64,000 bases of DNA from Alteromonas confluentis (lineage in GTDB: Bacteria > Pseudomonadota > Gammaproteobacteria > Enterobacterales > Alteromonadaceae): NCBI RefSeq assembly GCF_001757105.1, contig NZ_MDHN01000008.1, forward strand, positions 124,001 through 188,000. The letters are read 5' to 3'. Each line of letters begins with the position of its first letter. Position 1 is the stretch's first letter. The notes beneath the pieces are model-generated. The model had not been told where the DNA came from, searched no databases, and worked only from the letters and a program-made list of their open reading frames with translations. Both the position numbers and the translations under genes were made by a program. This document shows positions 33,937 through 44,549 of the stretch, one piece after another.

Positions 33937-35526
33937 ATAAGATAAGTCACTCAGCATGTAGCAGTCCCGCCCCGATGATTTTGCTTTATACAGTGCGTCA
34001 TCGGCTCGCTTTAGCAAGAAATCGGGGTGCAAAGGTTCGCCACTGCGTTGACAGGCAACGCCAATCGACAAGGTGAGAATTTGCTTCGAATCGTCTCTGC
34101 CTTTATGGGGAATAGCAAGGCGACGAATTTCGCCCAGTAACGTTTCTGCTACTTTACTGGCTGCAAGGATAGAGGCTTCTTGTAAGACAATCAGAAACTC
34201 TTCTCCGCCGTACCGCACCACAAGATCAGAGTTTGCCCGGGTATTGTTGCGCAGTACCGTCGCCACATTCACCAGTACCTTATCGCCTTCTGCATGGCCG
34301 TAAACGTCGTTATATCGCTTGAAAAAGTCCACATCGGCAATAAGCACTGCCATTGGTAATTTACCAGACCGCAGTGGAAGGGGGAGGTTGTCAAAGTATT
34401 TGTCTAAATGACGCCGATTCGACAAGCCGGTGAGAGGATCGGTATTACTCATTTTTTCCAGCTGTTTATTGTGCATCAATACTTCGGTGCGCTGATGATC
34501 GATGAGGGCGAACATCTCATTGAGTTTACGACCCAACCGGAATGCTTCATTGCGACCGGTATACACTTCCTGACAAGAGAAGTCGCGATTACGCATGGCA
34601 TAACTCACACTGTCGTGAATATGAGAGATGGGCCTGATCAGCTGGTGGTTAATCCAAATATAAAACAGCGCGATCACAGAAAGCGTGATCACCAATCCCA
34701 CCAATAAGCTGGGGTCGAATAAGGAGTCGCTGTATTGCCGTTGTCTTGGCTCTATGGATAACGCGAACAGCGGAACATTCTGTTTACTGTTTACCGACAT
34801 ATAGAGCCGGCCAAAAAAGGGTTGGGTGTGGGTTACGGTAGGCTGGCCGTATCGCATGGCAACCGCATCGGCGCTGGTGGGCATCTGTAAAATGGTATGA
34901 AACGCGATGTCGTTGCTAATGCCAAGAGTGAGGGCGTCGACAAACGATTGGTTGATGTACCGCCAGATAAGTAGCGTGCCTGCTGATTGCCCTTCGTTCT
35001 CAGACTGCAGCACATCGTGATACACCACTACGGCAGGCTTGTCGTCGATTTGCGTGAATACGCTGTTCTCGCTGGCCGGGAAAGTCACCAGATCCCGGCC
35101 TAGTAATTTTGTCAGTGTGTCTAGCTCTTCAGGCACTATTACGTCGCCATTTTCATTGTAGCTACGACCACTTATGATGTTGCCATCGGTGTTGTACAGA
35201 TACCAACCGTTCACCCCTATGCGCCGGTAAGACTCGTAGATAACAAAATTGGTGCTAAACCACTCAGCATCGTTATTCGAGGCCGCGTCGTACATGGCAT
35301 CCCATACGGCGCTGTCATAAACCAGCTTGTGTAGCGACTCGAGCTCCTGATTTACTTGCGATGCAACGCGTTCAAGATCCTGCTTGTCACCATCTTCCGC
35401 CATGGCTTCAAAAGTGGGGAGGATCCAATAATATCTGATCAGCGTTTGCGCAGTAAGAATGGCCAGACATGCCAGGATTATCCCCAGCATGAGCTGCATT
35501 CTCAAAGTATTGGATTTATGATTCAA
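33898..35526 (-). CDS. CHASE4-GGDEF diguanylate cyclase
   Basis: A 542-aa inner-membrane protein: a membrane helix (about 12-33), a periplasmic CHASE4-type sensor (LHKLVYDSAVWDAMYDAAS is typical), a second helix (about 275-297), a HAMP-like linker and a C-terminal GGDEF domain with DPLTGLSNRRHLD and an intact active site RYGGEEF. It should make cyclic di-GMP. The inhibitory I-site is not canonical: Asp is at the right distance from GGEEF but the residue three before it is Ala, not Arg (TRANSD). Its 3' end overlaps the EamA gene by 39 bases. Confidence 0.92.
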   Translation of the reverse strand: MNHKSNTLRMQLMLGIILACLAILTAQTLIRYYWILPTFEAMAEDGDKQDLERVASQVNQELESLHKLVYDSAVWDAMYDAASNNDAEWFSTNFVIYESYRRIGVNGWYLYNTDGNIISGRSYNENGDVIVPEELDTLTKLLGRDLVTFPASENSVFTQIDDKPAVVVYHDVLQSENEGQSAGTLLIWRYINQSFVDALTLGISNDIAFHTILQMPTSADAVAMRYGQPTVTHTQPFFGRLYMSVNSKQNVPLFALSIEPRQRQYSDSLFDPSLLVGLVITLSVIALFYIWINHQLIRPISHIHDSVSYAMRNRDFSCQEVYTGRNEAFRLGRKLNEMFALIDHQRTEVLMHNKQLEKMSNTDPLTGLSNRRHLDKYFDNLPLPLRSGKLPMAVLIADVDFFKRYNDVYGHAEGDKVLVNVATVLRNNTRANSDLVVRYGGEEFLIVLQEASILAASKVAETLLGEIRRLAIPHKGRDDSKQILTLSIGVACQRSGEPLHPDFLLKRADDALYKAKSSGRDCYMLSDLSYSANIPESVSATE

Positions 35527-35608
35527 AGCAAACGTAATCTCGTCAGGCGCATGCTTTGAGTATAATAAAGGTTTGTAGAATTGCCCGAGAATTGAGCAGG
35601 GAATGCGA

Positions 35609-35632
35609 GCGCCACCCCGTTAAAGGTGGCGC
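35609..35632. other. Hairpin between chemoreceptor and GGDEF genes
   Basis: GCGCCACC / GGTGGCGC, 8 bp with an 8-base loop, 14 bases past the chemoreceptor stop. There is no good U-run on the reverse strand, so terminator activity is uncertain. Confidence 0.45.
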
Positions 35633-35645
35633 CGGATAGACATTT

Positions 35646-37670
35646 TTAAACTTTAAACTGACGGATAGATTGTTGCAGTTCTTCTGCCAAACGAGCCACT
35701 TCTGAACTCGACTGAGACGTCTGTTGTGCGCCAGCAGTGGTTTCTTCAGCAATACCTACGATACTTTCAAGCTTCTCACTGATTTCTGCTGAAACCGTGT
35801 TTTGCTCGCGGGCAGATTGTTCAATTTGCGTACTTACATCGTAAGCTTTGCGGACTGCGTCAGAGATAACATCCAGTGCTCTGGTGGCGTTATCCGTTTG
35901 CTCAACACAGATTGCCGTTTGTTCTTTACCCTGATTCATTACTGCCACCGCTTTTTCAGCACCGGCTTGCAGCACTTCGATCATGGCGTTAATTTCTTGG
36001 GTCGATTGCTGCGTACGTGATGCCAGTGTGCGCACCTCGTCTGCAACTACCGCAAAGCCTCGACCTTGCTCACCGGCACGCGCTGCTTCAATGGCTGCGT
36101 TCAATGCCAGCAAGTTTGTTTGATCGGCAACGCCGCGAATAACATCGAGAATACCACCAATGCTGGCGCTGTCTTGATGCAGTTTATTAATCACTTCGGC
36201 GGCTTGCTCAACATCCCGGGCCAGTACTTCAATAGTGCGTTTGTTCTCAAGAGAAATTGAACGTACATTTTCCGCTTCACTGTCTGCATGACGAATTTCG
36301 TTAAGCGTGTCTTCGGCGCTCTGACTTACCACAATAGAGGTGCTATGCATTTCGGTTGTTGCGGTTGCAACCTGAGCAATCTGCGACTTCTGATCTTGTA
36401 TAGAGTGCGTTGTTTGGGTGGTAACAGTCGATGTTTGTTCAGAGGCTGCGGCGAGCTGTTCAGCACGAGTATTAATGCCAGTGATTAGGCTTTTAAGATT
36501 GCCAATCAGCTTGTTACAGTTTTTCGCCAGTTGACCGAATTCGTCTTCAGCAGAGTCATCCAAACGGCGGGTAAGGTCGCCAGAAGAGGCTACATTCAGT
36601 AATTCGTTAACGCGATTCAGCGGGCGAGTGATAGCAATGACGGTCCAGTAACCGATGACCAGTGCTGCAGCCAGTGATGCCAGCGCCACCACAATCACGA
36701 TGGTGTTGCCTGAGGTCACTTTAAACGATACCTGCTCGTCAATTTCTGCGGCTTTCTTATCTGCTTGTGTAAGCAGGTTTTCGAGGGCGCTAATGCCTTC
36801 CTGACTATTTGCATCGGAGCGAGACAGGGCTTGTTCAGCCGCATCGCGGTATTCTAAACGTGAACGTTGCAATGCCAACGCACCGTCAGAACCGGTAATG
36901 GCGTCAATGGCATCGTCAACCAGCGTCGAAATCTCATCCAGTGTACCCGTGGTATCTGCACCTGCTGCGGTACCTTGGATTTCGTTCATCATTTCACGCA
37001 CACTGGTAACAATAAGCTCTACTTCATTACCGATAACGTCGGCGCGAACGAGAGTTTGGGTTTTTGCATATTCGTTAGCAACGGTAATGAGTTCAAGCAG
37101 GCGGCTTTCTAACTCACTACCGATTTCAGCTGATTTTTGTAGCGCAGCACTACGTGCTACTTCATCGGATTCGGAGAAATCCAGTAGATAGGTAGAAGCG
37201 TCGTCGGCATTGTCTTCTAAGTCACCAATCTTATCGCTTATGGCATTACGCATTTCCATAAACTGTCGATGGCTGGTGTACATTGCTTCTACATTTTGAA
37301 TGTATTGCTCATAAGCGCCGTTTACCTGCTTAAGGCTGGCAAGCATGGCAGAGTCATCCGCCAGTACGGTTTCCAGCTTTTTCAATTCTGTACTGAAATT
37401 GGCTTTACTGTTCGTGAAGTTATCGTACTTGCTTTCAAGGCCATCCACGCTTTCTTCAATGTAAGCCTCGAAGGTAACGCGGCCCATATTCAGGAAGCTG
37501 GCTTTTAATGCATTACTGCTGGTAAGGGTGGGAACCGCTACCTTATTCACTTCATCAACCGCCGATCCCACTGAATTGAGGTTAATGAAAGAAGATGCAC
37601 TGATTATGACTAATAGCAGGCTTATTGTGGCGAAGCCGCCGATAATGCGCTTGGCTACCGTGATTTTCAT
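35646..37670 (-). CDS. Methyl-accepting chemotaxis protein
   Basis: A 674-aa chemoreceptor. The first membrane helix (about 10-30) is followed by a large, mostly helical periplasmic sensor (about 31-320), a second helix (about 324-348, [20 protein letters not shown]), a HAMP domain and the cytoplasmic signalling domain with the conserved hairpin tip [20 protein letters not shown] and [17 protein letters not shown]. The C-terminus (QQSIRQFKV) lacks a CheR-binding pentapeptide. A sigma-28 promoter upstream ties it to the flagellar regulon. The ligand is unknown. Confidence 0.95.
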   Translation of the reverse strand: MKITVAKRIIGGFATISLLLVIISASSFINLNSVGSAVDEVNKVAVPTLTSSNALKASFLNMGRVTFEAYIEESVDGLESKYDNFTNSKANFSTELKKLETVLADDSAMLASLKQVNGAYEQYIQNVEAMYTSHRQFMEMRNAISDKIGDLEDNADDASTYLLDFSESDEVARSAALQKSAEIGSELESRLLELITVANEYAKTQTLVRADVIGNEVELIVTSVREMMNEIQGTAAGADTTGTLDEISTLVDDAIDAITGSDGALALQRSRLEYRDAAEQALSRSDANSQEGISALENLLTQADKKAAEIDEQVSFKVTSGNTIVIVVALASLAAALVIGYWTVIAITRPLNRVNELLNVASSGDLTRRLDDSAEDEFGQLAKNCNKLIGNLKSLITGINTRAEQLAAASEQTSTVTTQTTHSIQDQKSQIAQVATATTEMHSTSIVVSQSAEDTLNEIRHADSEAENVRSISLENKRTIEVLARDVEQAAEVINKLHQDSASIGGILDVIRGVADQTNLLALNAAIEAARAGEQGRGFAVVADEVRTLASRTQQSTQEINAMIEVLQAGAEKAVAVMNQGKEQTAICVEQTDNATRALDVISDAVRKAYDVSTQIEQSAREQNTVSAEISEKLESIVGIAEETTAGAQQTSQSSSEVARLAEELQQSIRQFKV

Positions 37671-37747
37671 ATGAACTCCTGAAACACAGTTTTATTTATA
37701 GTTTTAAGTAATCAGTTGTGTTCATGGTGACTGATACCTGAGGTGCT

Positions 37748-37770
37748 ATGCGCTAATAGCTATAGCGCAT
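37748..37770 (-). other. Inverted repeat in the chemoreceptor leader
   Basis: ATGCGCTA / TAGCGCAT with a 7-base loop, just downstream of the sigma-28 promoter on the transcribed strand. It would form a hairpin at the very 5' end of the mRNA, possibly stabilising it. Confidence 0.5.
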
Positions 37771-37775
37771 TATTC

Positions 37776-37802
37776 TTATCGGCCGAACATTCCGCTTGTT
37801 TA
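37776..37802 (-). promoter_or_regulatory. Sigma-28 (FliA) promoter of the chemoreceptor gene
   Basis: On the reverse strand, TAAA (37802-37799) is followed by exactly 15 bases and a perfect GCCGATAA (37783-37776), the FliA -35/-10 arrangement. It lies about 106 bases before the chemoreceptor ATG. Confidence 0.82.
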
Positions 37803-37900
37803 GTCGAAATACCGATTAGTAAGTTTAATTGTAAACAAAAATTAGACTAAAGACCTATAGGAATCAGTTTTTTACGTTGTTTGTTTTGATACTGAGGTAT

Positions 37901-38716
37901 TTACGGTGTCACATTGATAAGTGTGTTCGACGGAATTCTCATCGCAGTCAGGCTGTTGCCCCAAACGTAACCGGTATCCAGTGCAACAAATTGATTGTTC
38001 CCCGTTACGCCCTCGAGCGCAGCCCAGTGGCCGAATACAATGCGCTCACTGGCAGCGAGTGATGCATTCTCAACTTCAAACCAGGGAGTCACCGACGAAG
38101 GAGCATCTTCAGGGTGACTTTTGCAGGCAAATTCGAGGTGGGATTGCTTTTGCAAAAAACGCATACGCGTACAGGCATTAATGATAAAGCGCAGTCGCGG
38201 CGTGCCTTTCAACGCTTCTTTCCATTCGGTGGGAGAATTGCCATACATCTCTTCTAACAATGCACGCCACTTATCACCTTTTAATACGGTACTGACTTCG
38301 TTGCTCAATGAAAGTAAGGTTTTCGGTGACCACATGGGGTAAAGGCCGGCATGTACAATTGTGGTGGTTTCATCGAGGGCTAGCGCCAAGGGAAACTGGC
38401 GATACCAATCGATGATATCTTTTAGTTTTTTACTGTCTAGAAGAGGCCCGAGACGGTCACTTTTTTTCGCAGACTTTATGCCCTGAGACACTGCCAGAAA
38501 GTGCAGGTCGTGATTGCCAAGCACAGTGTTGAATCTGTCGCCTAAGTCCATCAGATACTTGATTGTCGCGTAGGAGTCTTCGCCGCGAGCAATTAAGTCG
38601 CCTACTGCAATTAATCTATCGCGCTTTTCGTCGAAGTGGGCTTTTTCAAGCAACGCCATCAGGCCGCCATAGCAACCTTGAATATCACCCACAATCAACG
38701 TTTGCGAGTCTGACAT
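37901..38716 (-). CDS. apaH: Symmetrical bis(5'-nucleosyl) tetraphosphatase ApaH
   Basis: A 271-aa metallophosphatase that splits Ap4A into two ADP and can remove Np4 RNA caps. Metal-site motifs are GDIQGCYGG (near residue 9), VGDLIARGEDS and GNHDLHFL, with a late FGHWAALEG. The start at 38716 has AAGGA at good spacing; a longer reading frame from 38749 is not supported. It is the last gene of the lptD operon, 48 bases after apaG. The family signature often reads GDLVNRGPDS; here it is GDLIARGEDS. Confidence 0.96.
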   Translation of the reverse strand: MSDSQTLIVGDIQGCYGGLMALLEKAHFDEKRDRLIAVGDLIARGEDSYATIKYLMDLGDRFNTVLGNHDLHFLAVSQGIKSAKKSDRLGPLLDSKKLKDIIDWYRQFPLALALDETTTIVHAGLYPMWSPKTLLSLSNEVSTVLKGDKWRALLEEMYGNSPTEWKEALKGTPRLRFIINACTRMRFLQKQSHLEFACKSHPEDAPSSVTPWFEVENASLAASERIVFGHWAALEGVTGNNQFVALDTGYVWGNSLTAMRIPSNTLINVTP

Positions 38717-38764
38717 GCTGGCATCCTTATCCGTTGGAAGCGGTGCCAAAGTTTGACACCGTTT

Positions 38765-39142
38765 TTAGTTGATCGCGTTTGGTACGCTTAGACTGAAAAT
38801 ATTGATCGGCACGCGAAAGCGTTCACCGTCTTCATTTTCCATTTCGTAGTGGCCCTGCATGCTGCCCACGGGAGTATCAATAAGTGCACCGCTGGTGTAC
38901 TGATATTCACTGGCTGGGTCGATAAGCGGTTGTTTACCCACAACGCCTTCACCCTGCACTTCGGTATTTTTACCATTGCCATCGGTGATTAACCAGTAGC
39001 GACTGAGCAATTGTACCCGCTCATCACTCTGGTTGCGGATAGTGATGTGGTAGGCAAATGCATATTTATCCGGCCCATTTGCCGGATGATCAGGGATGTG
39101 TTTCGCAGAAACTGAAACCAGAATACCGGGAGAAGCCGACAT
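38765..39142 (-). CDS. apaG: ApaG domain protein
   Basis: A 125-aa protein, same length as E. coli CorD/ApaG, with the DUF525 fibronectin-like fold: AYHITIRNQSDERVQLLSRY, the GEGVVGKQPLI loop and GSMQGHYEM. The molecular function is not settled. It starts one base after the rsmA stop codon, so translation is coupled. Confidence 0.96.
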   Translation of the reverse strand: MSASPGILVSVSAKHIPDHPANGPDKYAFAYHITIRNQSDERVQLLSRYWLITDGNGKNTEVQGEGVVGKQPLIDPASEYQYTSGALIDTPVGSMQGHYEMENEDGERFRVPINIFSLSVPNAIN

Positions 39143-39143
39143 C

Positions 39144-39965
39144 TCAGCTCTCTCCGTCCCGGTCTGCTACCAAGTTTGCCACTGCCGCAAAATCAGCCAG
39201 TGACAAGGTTTCAGCGCGGGCAGTTGGCGATAAACTCAGTGATTCCAGTTCAGCTTCAGTCACCCAGTCACCCAAACTATTACGAATAGTTTTGCGGCGT
39301 TGGTTGAATGCTGCTGCACACACCTTTTCCAGCAAGGTAACGGATTTCACCGCGACTGGTGGCGTGGCATGTGGCACTAAACGTACCACGGCTGAATCAA
39401 CCTTCGGGGGCGGCTTAAATGCACCAGGCGGCACATGCAGCACGGGAATCACCGCACAGTAATACTGCGCCATTACCGATAAACGCCCATAGCTTTTAGA
39501 GCCTGGTCCAGCGGCAAGTCGGTTCACTACTTCTTTTTGCAACATAAAGTGCATGTCTTGCACTTTGCCACTAAAGCTAAAGAGGTGGAACATCAAGGGG
39601 GTAGAGATGTTGTAAGGCAGGTTGCCGAATACCCGTAATTTGCCTTCAGGGTTCGGCATCGCCGGTAACAAATCGGCAAAATTGAGTTTCAGGGCATCCT
39701 GCTCAACAATGGTCAGTTTACTGCCGTGAAAAGGATGATGACGCAGACGTTCTGCCAGGTCGCGGTCGAGTTCAACCACGGTAAGGCGTGAAACCTCTTC
39801 ACACACCGGATCAGTTAACGCACCAAGGCCGGGGCCGATTTCTACCAGGTTCTCACCATCAACGGGATTAATTGCACTAACGATATTGCCAATAACATAG
39901 TCGTCATGCAGGAAGTTCTGGCCAAAACGCTTACGCGCGGTGTGGCCTAAATGTGTTTTACTCAT
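39144..39965 (-). CDS. rsmA: 16S rRNA dimethyladenosine transferase RsmA (KsgA)
   Basis: A 273-aa methyltransferase (E. coli 273) that dimethylates two adjacent adenines near the 3' end of 16S rRNA. Motifs are [11 protein letters not shown], the SAM motif [11 protein letters not shown] and the catalytic NLPYNIST. It overlaps pdxA by four bases. Confidence 0.97.
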   Translation of the reverse strand: MSKTHLGHTARKRFGQNFLHDDYVIGNIVSAINPVDGENLVEIGPGLGALTDPVCEEVSRLTVVELDRDLAERLRHHPFHGSKLTIVEQDALKLNFADLLPAMPNPEGKLRVFGNLPYNISTPLMFHLFSFSGKVQDMHFMLQKEVVNRLAAGPGSKSYGRLSVMAQYYCAVIPVLHVPPGAFKPPPKVDSAVVRLVPHATPPVAVKSVTLLEKVCAAAFNQRRKTIRNSLGDWVTEAELESLSLSPTARAETLSLADFAAVANLVADRDGES

Positions 39966-40945
39966 TGCTGCCTGTTCGCTAATTCAATAGCTTTATGCAT
40001 TGCTTTTGTGAAACTGCCCGCATCTGCTTTTCCGGTACCCGCGAGGTCGCAAGCAGTACCATGATCGACAGAAGTACGGATGAATGGCAGGCCAAGGGTG
40101 ATATTCACCGAGGCGCCAAATCCTTTAAACTTAAGTACCGGCAGTCCCTGATCGTGGTACATCGCTAACACGACGTCGGCGTCGTCGAGATATTTAGGCT
40201 GAAAAATAGTGTCTGCGGGAAGCGGACCTACCAAATCTAAACCTTCCTCACGCAAGTCATCTAAAGCCGGGATAATCGTGATCAGTTCTTCTGATCCCAA
40301 ATGCCCGCCTTCACCCGCATGAGGATTTAGCCCACATACGTAAATGCGCGGTTTAGTAATGCCAAACTTCAGTTTCAAATCGGTGTTAATGATATGAATG
40401 ACTTTGTGCAGGCGCTCTTTCGTTATCGCCTTAGACACATATTCAAGTGGAATATGTGTGGTGGCTAGCGCTACATTAAGGCCTTCAGTCGATAACAGCA
40501 TCACCACATCAATGGTGTTTGACTGGTAAGCGAAGTATTCGGTATGTCCGCTGAAAGACACACCGGCTTTGTTAATAATGCCTTTGTGAACGGGGCCTGT
40601 TACTACCGCATCAAACCCTTGCTCCATATTGGCGTGACACGCCTGACGCAGGGTTTCCACTACATAGTGCCCATTATCGCTGTCTAGCTCGCCGGGTACC
40701 ACATTCACTGCAGTATCGATTTGCTGCAAGTACAGCGAACCGGGCGCCTGAATTGCGTTGTTCTCGGCGTCGAAAGGAATCAGCTTCAGTGGCAGACCCA
40801 GAAGGTCTGCCCGGGCTTTCAGCATGGTGCCGTCGCAAAATACCACAAGCTGCGCATCCCATTGCTGCTGTGCTAGCTGAATGATGAGGTCAGGACCAAT
40901 GCCCGCTGGCTCACCTGGCGTTACTGCTATTCTTATTGGCGTCAT
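39962..40945 (-). CDS. pdxA: 4-hydroxythreonine-4-phosphate dehydrogenase PdxA
   Basis: A 327-aa enzyme of the DXP-dependent pyridoxal phosphate pathway; E. coli PdxA has 329 aa. The N-terminus [28 protein letters not shown], the metal-site [10 protein letters not shown] and the late [13 protein letters not shown] are characteristic. It sits between surA and rsmA as in E. coli. PdxJ, the next enzyme of the pathway, is encoded at 50392. Confidence 0.97.
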   Translation of the reverse strand: MTPIRIAVTPGEPAGIGPDLIIQLAQQQWDAQLVVFCDGTMLKARADLLGLPLKLIPFDAENNAIQAPGSLYLQQIDTAVNVVPGELDSDNGHYVVETLRQACHANMEQGFDAVVTGPVHKGIINKAGVSFSGHTEYFAYQSNTIDVVMLLSTEGLNVALATTHIPLEYVSKAITKERLHKVIHIINTDLKLKFGITKPRIYVCGLNPHAGEGGHLGSEELITIIPALDDLREEGLDLVGPLPADTIFQPKYLDDADVVLAMYHDQGLPVLKFKGFGASVNITLGLPFIRTSVDHGTACDLAGTGKADAGSFTKAMHKAIELANRQQ

Positions 40946-40964
40946 CGTTTATCTCGCCGTTATA

Positions 40965-42245
40965 TTATTCAACAACTTCAATGTAAGCAGTATCGCGCAT
41001 TTCACGCAACCAGGCTTCAGACTCTTCTTTAAACTTACGATTGAACAGAAGTTGATAAGCTTTATCTTCTTTACGTTTGTCTGTGGCATCGTCAATACGG
41101 CGATCGATAAGCTGCATTAAGTGCCAACCGAATTGTGAACGAACAGGTTCACTGTACTCGCCAGGCTCAAGGCCAGCAAGGGCTTCACGGAAAGCCGGTA
41201 CATAGTTGTTCGGATCAGACCAGCCAAGCTCACCGCCTTTTAACGCTGAACCCGGATCTTCAGAGTGTTCTTTAGCCAGTTCTGCGAAGTCTGCGTCGCC
41301 GTCGATAACTTGCTGGCGGAATTTCTCAAGCATTTCTTTGGCTTTCTCATCACTTAAAATAATAGAAGGTTTAATGAGAATGTGACGGGCATTCACTTCT
41401 TCGATGGTGATTTTCTCGATACCACGGGTATCTTTAATTTTCAGAATGTGAAAACCCGCACCACTACGAATAGGACCAATCAATTCGCCTTTCTCTTTAC
41501 CCTGAACCGCTTCAGCAAAAAGGGTAGGCATAGAGTTAACGTTCATCCAACCCATATCACCCCCTTCCAGTGCGTTTGAACCAGACGATGAGGTGATGGC
41601 GATTTTGGTGAAGTCAGAACCGTTATTCAGTAGTTCAATAACTTTATCTGCACGGCTACGGGCGCTAGCAACGTCTTCATCTGTGGGGCTTGATGGCAGG
41701 CCAATCAGAATGTGGCCTAAGTTATATTCGGCTTGTTCTGCGCCTTGTTGGTCCATCAGTTTAACCAGGTTACTGATTTCCTGAGGCGTCACGTATACAC
41801 GACGGCGAACGTTGGCACGGGTGACTTCACCAACAATCAGTTCTTCACGAACGTCTTCGCGGTAATCGTCGTAAGCGATGCCTTGTTGCTCTAATTCATT
41901 GCGCAGGTCATCGATGGTTGCGCCCTGTTGCTGGGCGATGTTTGTAATGGTTTGCTCCAGTTGCGGGTCGCTAACCTGAACACCCATACGCTCGGCCATT
42001 TGCATCTGTAAGCTTTTGGTGATCAAACGCTCGATGGCCTGGGTACGAAGCACGCGGTCGGAAGGCAGGGCCTGGCCCTGTGCTTCAGCGTTGCGCTTTA
42101 CTTCATTGACCAGAGATTCGATTTCACTTTCCAATACCACGCCTTGATCGACGATGACGGCCACTTTATCTAATGAAACAGATTGAGCCAAACTCATAAA
42201 TGAGCACAGGGCACTGATACAAATCGCGCGAATAATGAACTTCAT
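40965..42245 (-). CDS. surA: Periplasmic chaperone/peptidyl-prolyl isomerase SurA
   Basis: A 426-aa secreted chaperone (E. coli 428) guiding outer-membrane proteins, including LptD encoded next door. A signal peptide (about 1-20), an N-terminal SurA domain (DKVAVIVDQGVVLESEI) and two parvulin domains (NLGHILIGLPS near residue 170; VNARHILIKPS near residue 285) are visible. AAGAG lies five bases before the ATG. Its start is 60 bases after the lptD stop. Confidence 0.97.
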   Translation of the reverse strand: MKFIIRAICISALCSFMSLAQSVSLDKVAVIVDQGVVLESEIESLVNEVKRNAEAQGQALPSDRVLRTQAIERLITKSLQMQMAERMGVQVSDPQLEQTITNIAQQQGATIDDLRNELEQQGIAYDDYREDVREELIVGEVTRANVRRRVYVTPQEISNLVKLMDQQGAEQAEYNLGHILIGLPSSPTDEDVASARSRADKVIELLNNGSDFTKIAITSSSGSNALEGGDMGWMNVNSMPTLFAEAVQGKEKGELIGPIRSGAGFHILKIKDTRGIEKITIEEVNARHILIKPSIILSDEKAKEMLEKFRQQVIDGDADFAELAKEHSEDPGSALKGGELGWSDPNNYVPAFREALAGLEPGEYSEPVRSQFGWHLMQLIDRRIDDATDKRKEDKAYQLLFNRKFKEESEAWLREMRDTAYIEVVE

Positions 42246-42305
42246 AATTACTCTTTTTATCGGTTTATTCTTTGCTAACAGCAGACATATCTGTCAACTG
42301 GCGCA

Positions 42306-44549
42306 TTAATTTAAACTATATGGCTGTCGGTAGCCAAATAATCCGTTCGACAACATGTTATTGCTGGTACCACTGGAACCCATTCCTTTGAAAATGAAAT
42401 TCAGCGATATGCCGGAGTCAAATTCATCAATTGACTGTGCACCATCTACAGCGTAACGGTTACTCAGCTGACGTTGGGCAACAATTTGAATAGCCCAACA
42501 ACAGGATTCATATTGAAAGCCAACGTAGTTTTCCACACTGCGGTTGCGATCAAGATCACGGTAAGTCCGACCAACCAATTGCCATCTGTCAGACAACGGC
42601 CAGGCAGCAGACAGTCCCACTTGGTCAATTCTTTCGCTTGAGAGTTCCCTGACATAGCGGTGGGTTAACTGAATTAATTTGTTGCTGCTCTCGCGATACT
42701 CAAACGTTGTGCTGGCACGTTCGACTTTATCGGTTTCCGTCGCGATTTGAAAATCGGTGTGGAAGAACCAGTCGTCAGTCATTCGCCAGTCAAACTCGGC
42801 AGCCAGCGCTGAACGGTTGCCTTCACGAATAGCAGAGGTTACCCGGTTGTCATCGAGATAGAATATCTGACCCACACTGAGAACAAATTGTTCCCGGTTG
42901 GTTTCATCCAGTAAGCGACTGGTTAATGCAACGGTGACTTCGTTGTTATCGCTAATTCTGTCGAGACCGGTGAAATCCTGTCCGCGGAACAGGCCTTCCA
43001 CGTCGGTTAACCACAATGTGGTATCGTAAAAACCAATGCCGCTTTGATCTTCATAACTGGTGTAAAGATACTGCACGCGAGGTTCTAGCGTCATCGTGTG
43101 ATTATCGCCAAACCAGCTGTCTTCGTTTTCAAAATACAGCGCGCCGTACAGCTTACCTTGGGTTAGGGTGCGGTTTACTGTTTCTTCCAGATCAGTATTT
43201 TCGACGTGATCTTGCTCGTAGTAGGTGTTTAGTACACTGGCTTCTGCTGAGAACTCACCCCATTGGCGTTGAAACGGTACTCGAATGGTAGGCGCCGTGT
43301 GAAAACGCATGGCGGTGGGCGCAGTGGCTGACTTACTGTCGAACCAGGCCAACTCAGAGTTCAGTTCTAATTCCAGGTACTTTGCCAGTGGCAACTCATA
43401 ATTCAGTTTGGCTTCGGGTAACGCCCGGTAGGTGGTTGGGTAGTCACCGATAATTTCGAAATCACGCACATGAACAGAGAACAGCAGTTCATCGGAGAAG
43501 TAATTAATACTGCCGGTGCGGAACAGGTGCGTATCTGCCCGGTTGTAGAAGTCACTGCCTAAATCCACAATGTAGTTGTCGTCGCTGATACCATTAACGT
43601 TAACCGACGCCATCCAGTTATCTGCGAAGAATCCTTCATGAGAAATGCGATAGAAATAGCGATCAGGGTTGCCGGCCATATCGTTGTCTTGCGGCAGATA
43701 TTCCAGATTCAACTGGCTGTAGCTGTCTGCTGACATATGACGAAATTCTGTTTTCAGCTGCACACCGCGCTTCGACATTACCCGAGGCGATAATGTGAGG
43801 TCGTAGTTCGGTGCCATGTTCCAGTAGAACGGTTGCTCGTAATCTACCCCAGTGTTGCTGGAGTTAGAGATTTTCGGGAACAGGAAACCGGTTTGACGCT
43901 GGTTACTGATGGGGAAAGCGAAATACGGCATGTAAAATACCGGCACATTGCCTAAATAAAACCGGGTGTGCTTGGCTTCGCCCCATGGTCTGCCACGACG
44001 AATATTAATTTCAGACGCTCTGATCATCCATTCTTCACCGCCTTCCGGGCAGGTGGTGAAGCTCACGTCTTTTAACACCAGACCGTCTTGCGCGTTTAAT
44101 GCAATGGTGCTGGCATCGCCACGACCGGTAGAGTTATTCAGGTGGTAAATGGTGTTCGACATGGTCAGGCTTTCATCGGTGGAATCCACATCGACACTGT
44201 CTGAAGCTACATGTACCTGACTGTCTTCATATACCACATCGCCCTTGGCGAATAATTGTTGGCCGTTGTTATTGATCTGCGCCTGGTCTGCACGAATGGT
44301 GGCAGAGTCGGAAATAATATCCACGTTGCCAGAAAACAGCGCCACTTCTCGCTCTATAATTTCTGTTCGATTGGCTTCCACTTTTACCTGGCCGGCAGGC
44401 ATGAGCTTGCTGCTGGAAAACGTGACAGCAGGTACCGGACAAAAAGCGGGCTGCTCTTGGCTATCCTGAGAGGATGACTGCGATTGCTGCGCCAGCGCAG
44501 AGGAGCTGCTGATTGCCGCTAGCAGAAAAGAGGCACAGGTTTTTTTCAT
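42306..44549 (-). CDS. lptD: LPS-assembly protein LptD
   Basis: A 747-aa outer-membrane protein that, with LptE, inserts lipopolysaccharide into the outer leaflet. A signal peptide (to about residue 20), an OstA-like periplasmic domain (about 50-180) and a large barrel ending in the C-terminal third are seen. The four cysteines that form the maturing disulfides are all present: Cys37, Cys167, Cys683 and Cys684. There is no clear Shine-Dalgarno before the ATG. It is the first gene of the operon through apaH. Confidence 0.96.
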   Translation of the reverse strand: MKKTCASFLLAAISSSSALAQQSQSSSQDSQEQPAFCPVPAVTFSSSKLMPAGQVKVEANRTEIIEREVALFSGNVDIISDSATIRADQAQINNNGQQLFAKGDVVYEDSQVHVASDSVDVDSTDESLTMSNTIYHLNNSTGRGDASTIALNAQDGLVLKDVSFTTCPEGGEEWMIRASEINIRRGRPWGEAKHTRFYLGNVPVFYMPYFAFPISNQRQTGFLFPKISNSSNTGVDYEQPFYWNMAPNYDLTLSPRVMSKRGVQLKTEFRHMSADSYSQLNLEYLPQDNDMAGNPDRYFYRISHEGFFADNWMASVNVNGISDDNYIVDLGSDFYNRADTHLFRTGSINYFSDELLFSVHVRDFEIIGDYPTTYRALPEAKLNYELPLAKYLELELNSELAWFDSKSATAPTAMRFHTAPTIRVPFQRQWGEFSAEASVLNTYYEQDHVENTDLEETVNRTLTQGKLYGALYFENEDSWFGDNHTMTLEPRVQYLYTSYEDQSGIGFYDTTLWLTDVEGLFRGQDFTGLDRISDNNEVTVALTSRLLDETNREQFVLSVGQIFYLDDNRVTSAIREGNRSALAAEFDWRMTDDWFFHTDFQIATETDKVERASTTFEYRESSNKLIQLTHRYVRELSSERIDQVGLSAAWPLSDRWQLVGRTYRDLDRNRSVENYVGFQYESCCWAIQIVAQRQLSNRYAVDGAQSIDEFDSGISLNFIFKGMGSSGTSNNMLSNGLFGYRQPYSLN

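Noticed and set aside
37748..37770. Similarity of the chemoreceptor leader repeat to the SutR-like operator (shared TATAGCGCA)
   Set aside because: The half-sites and spacing differ (ATGCGCTA-N7 versus GTGCG-N6), so the match is probably chance.
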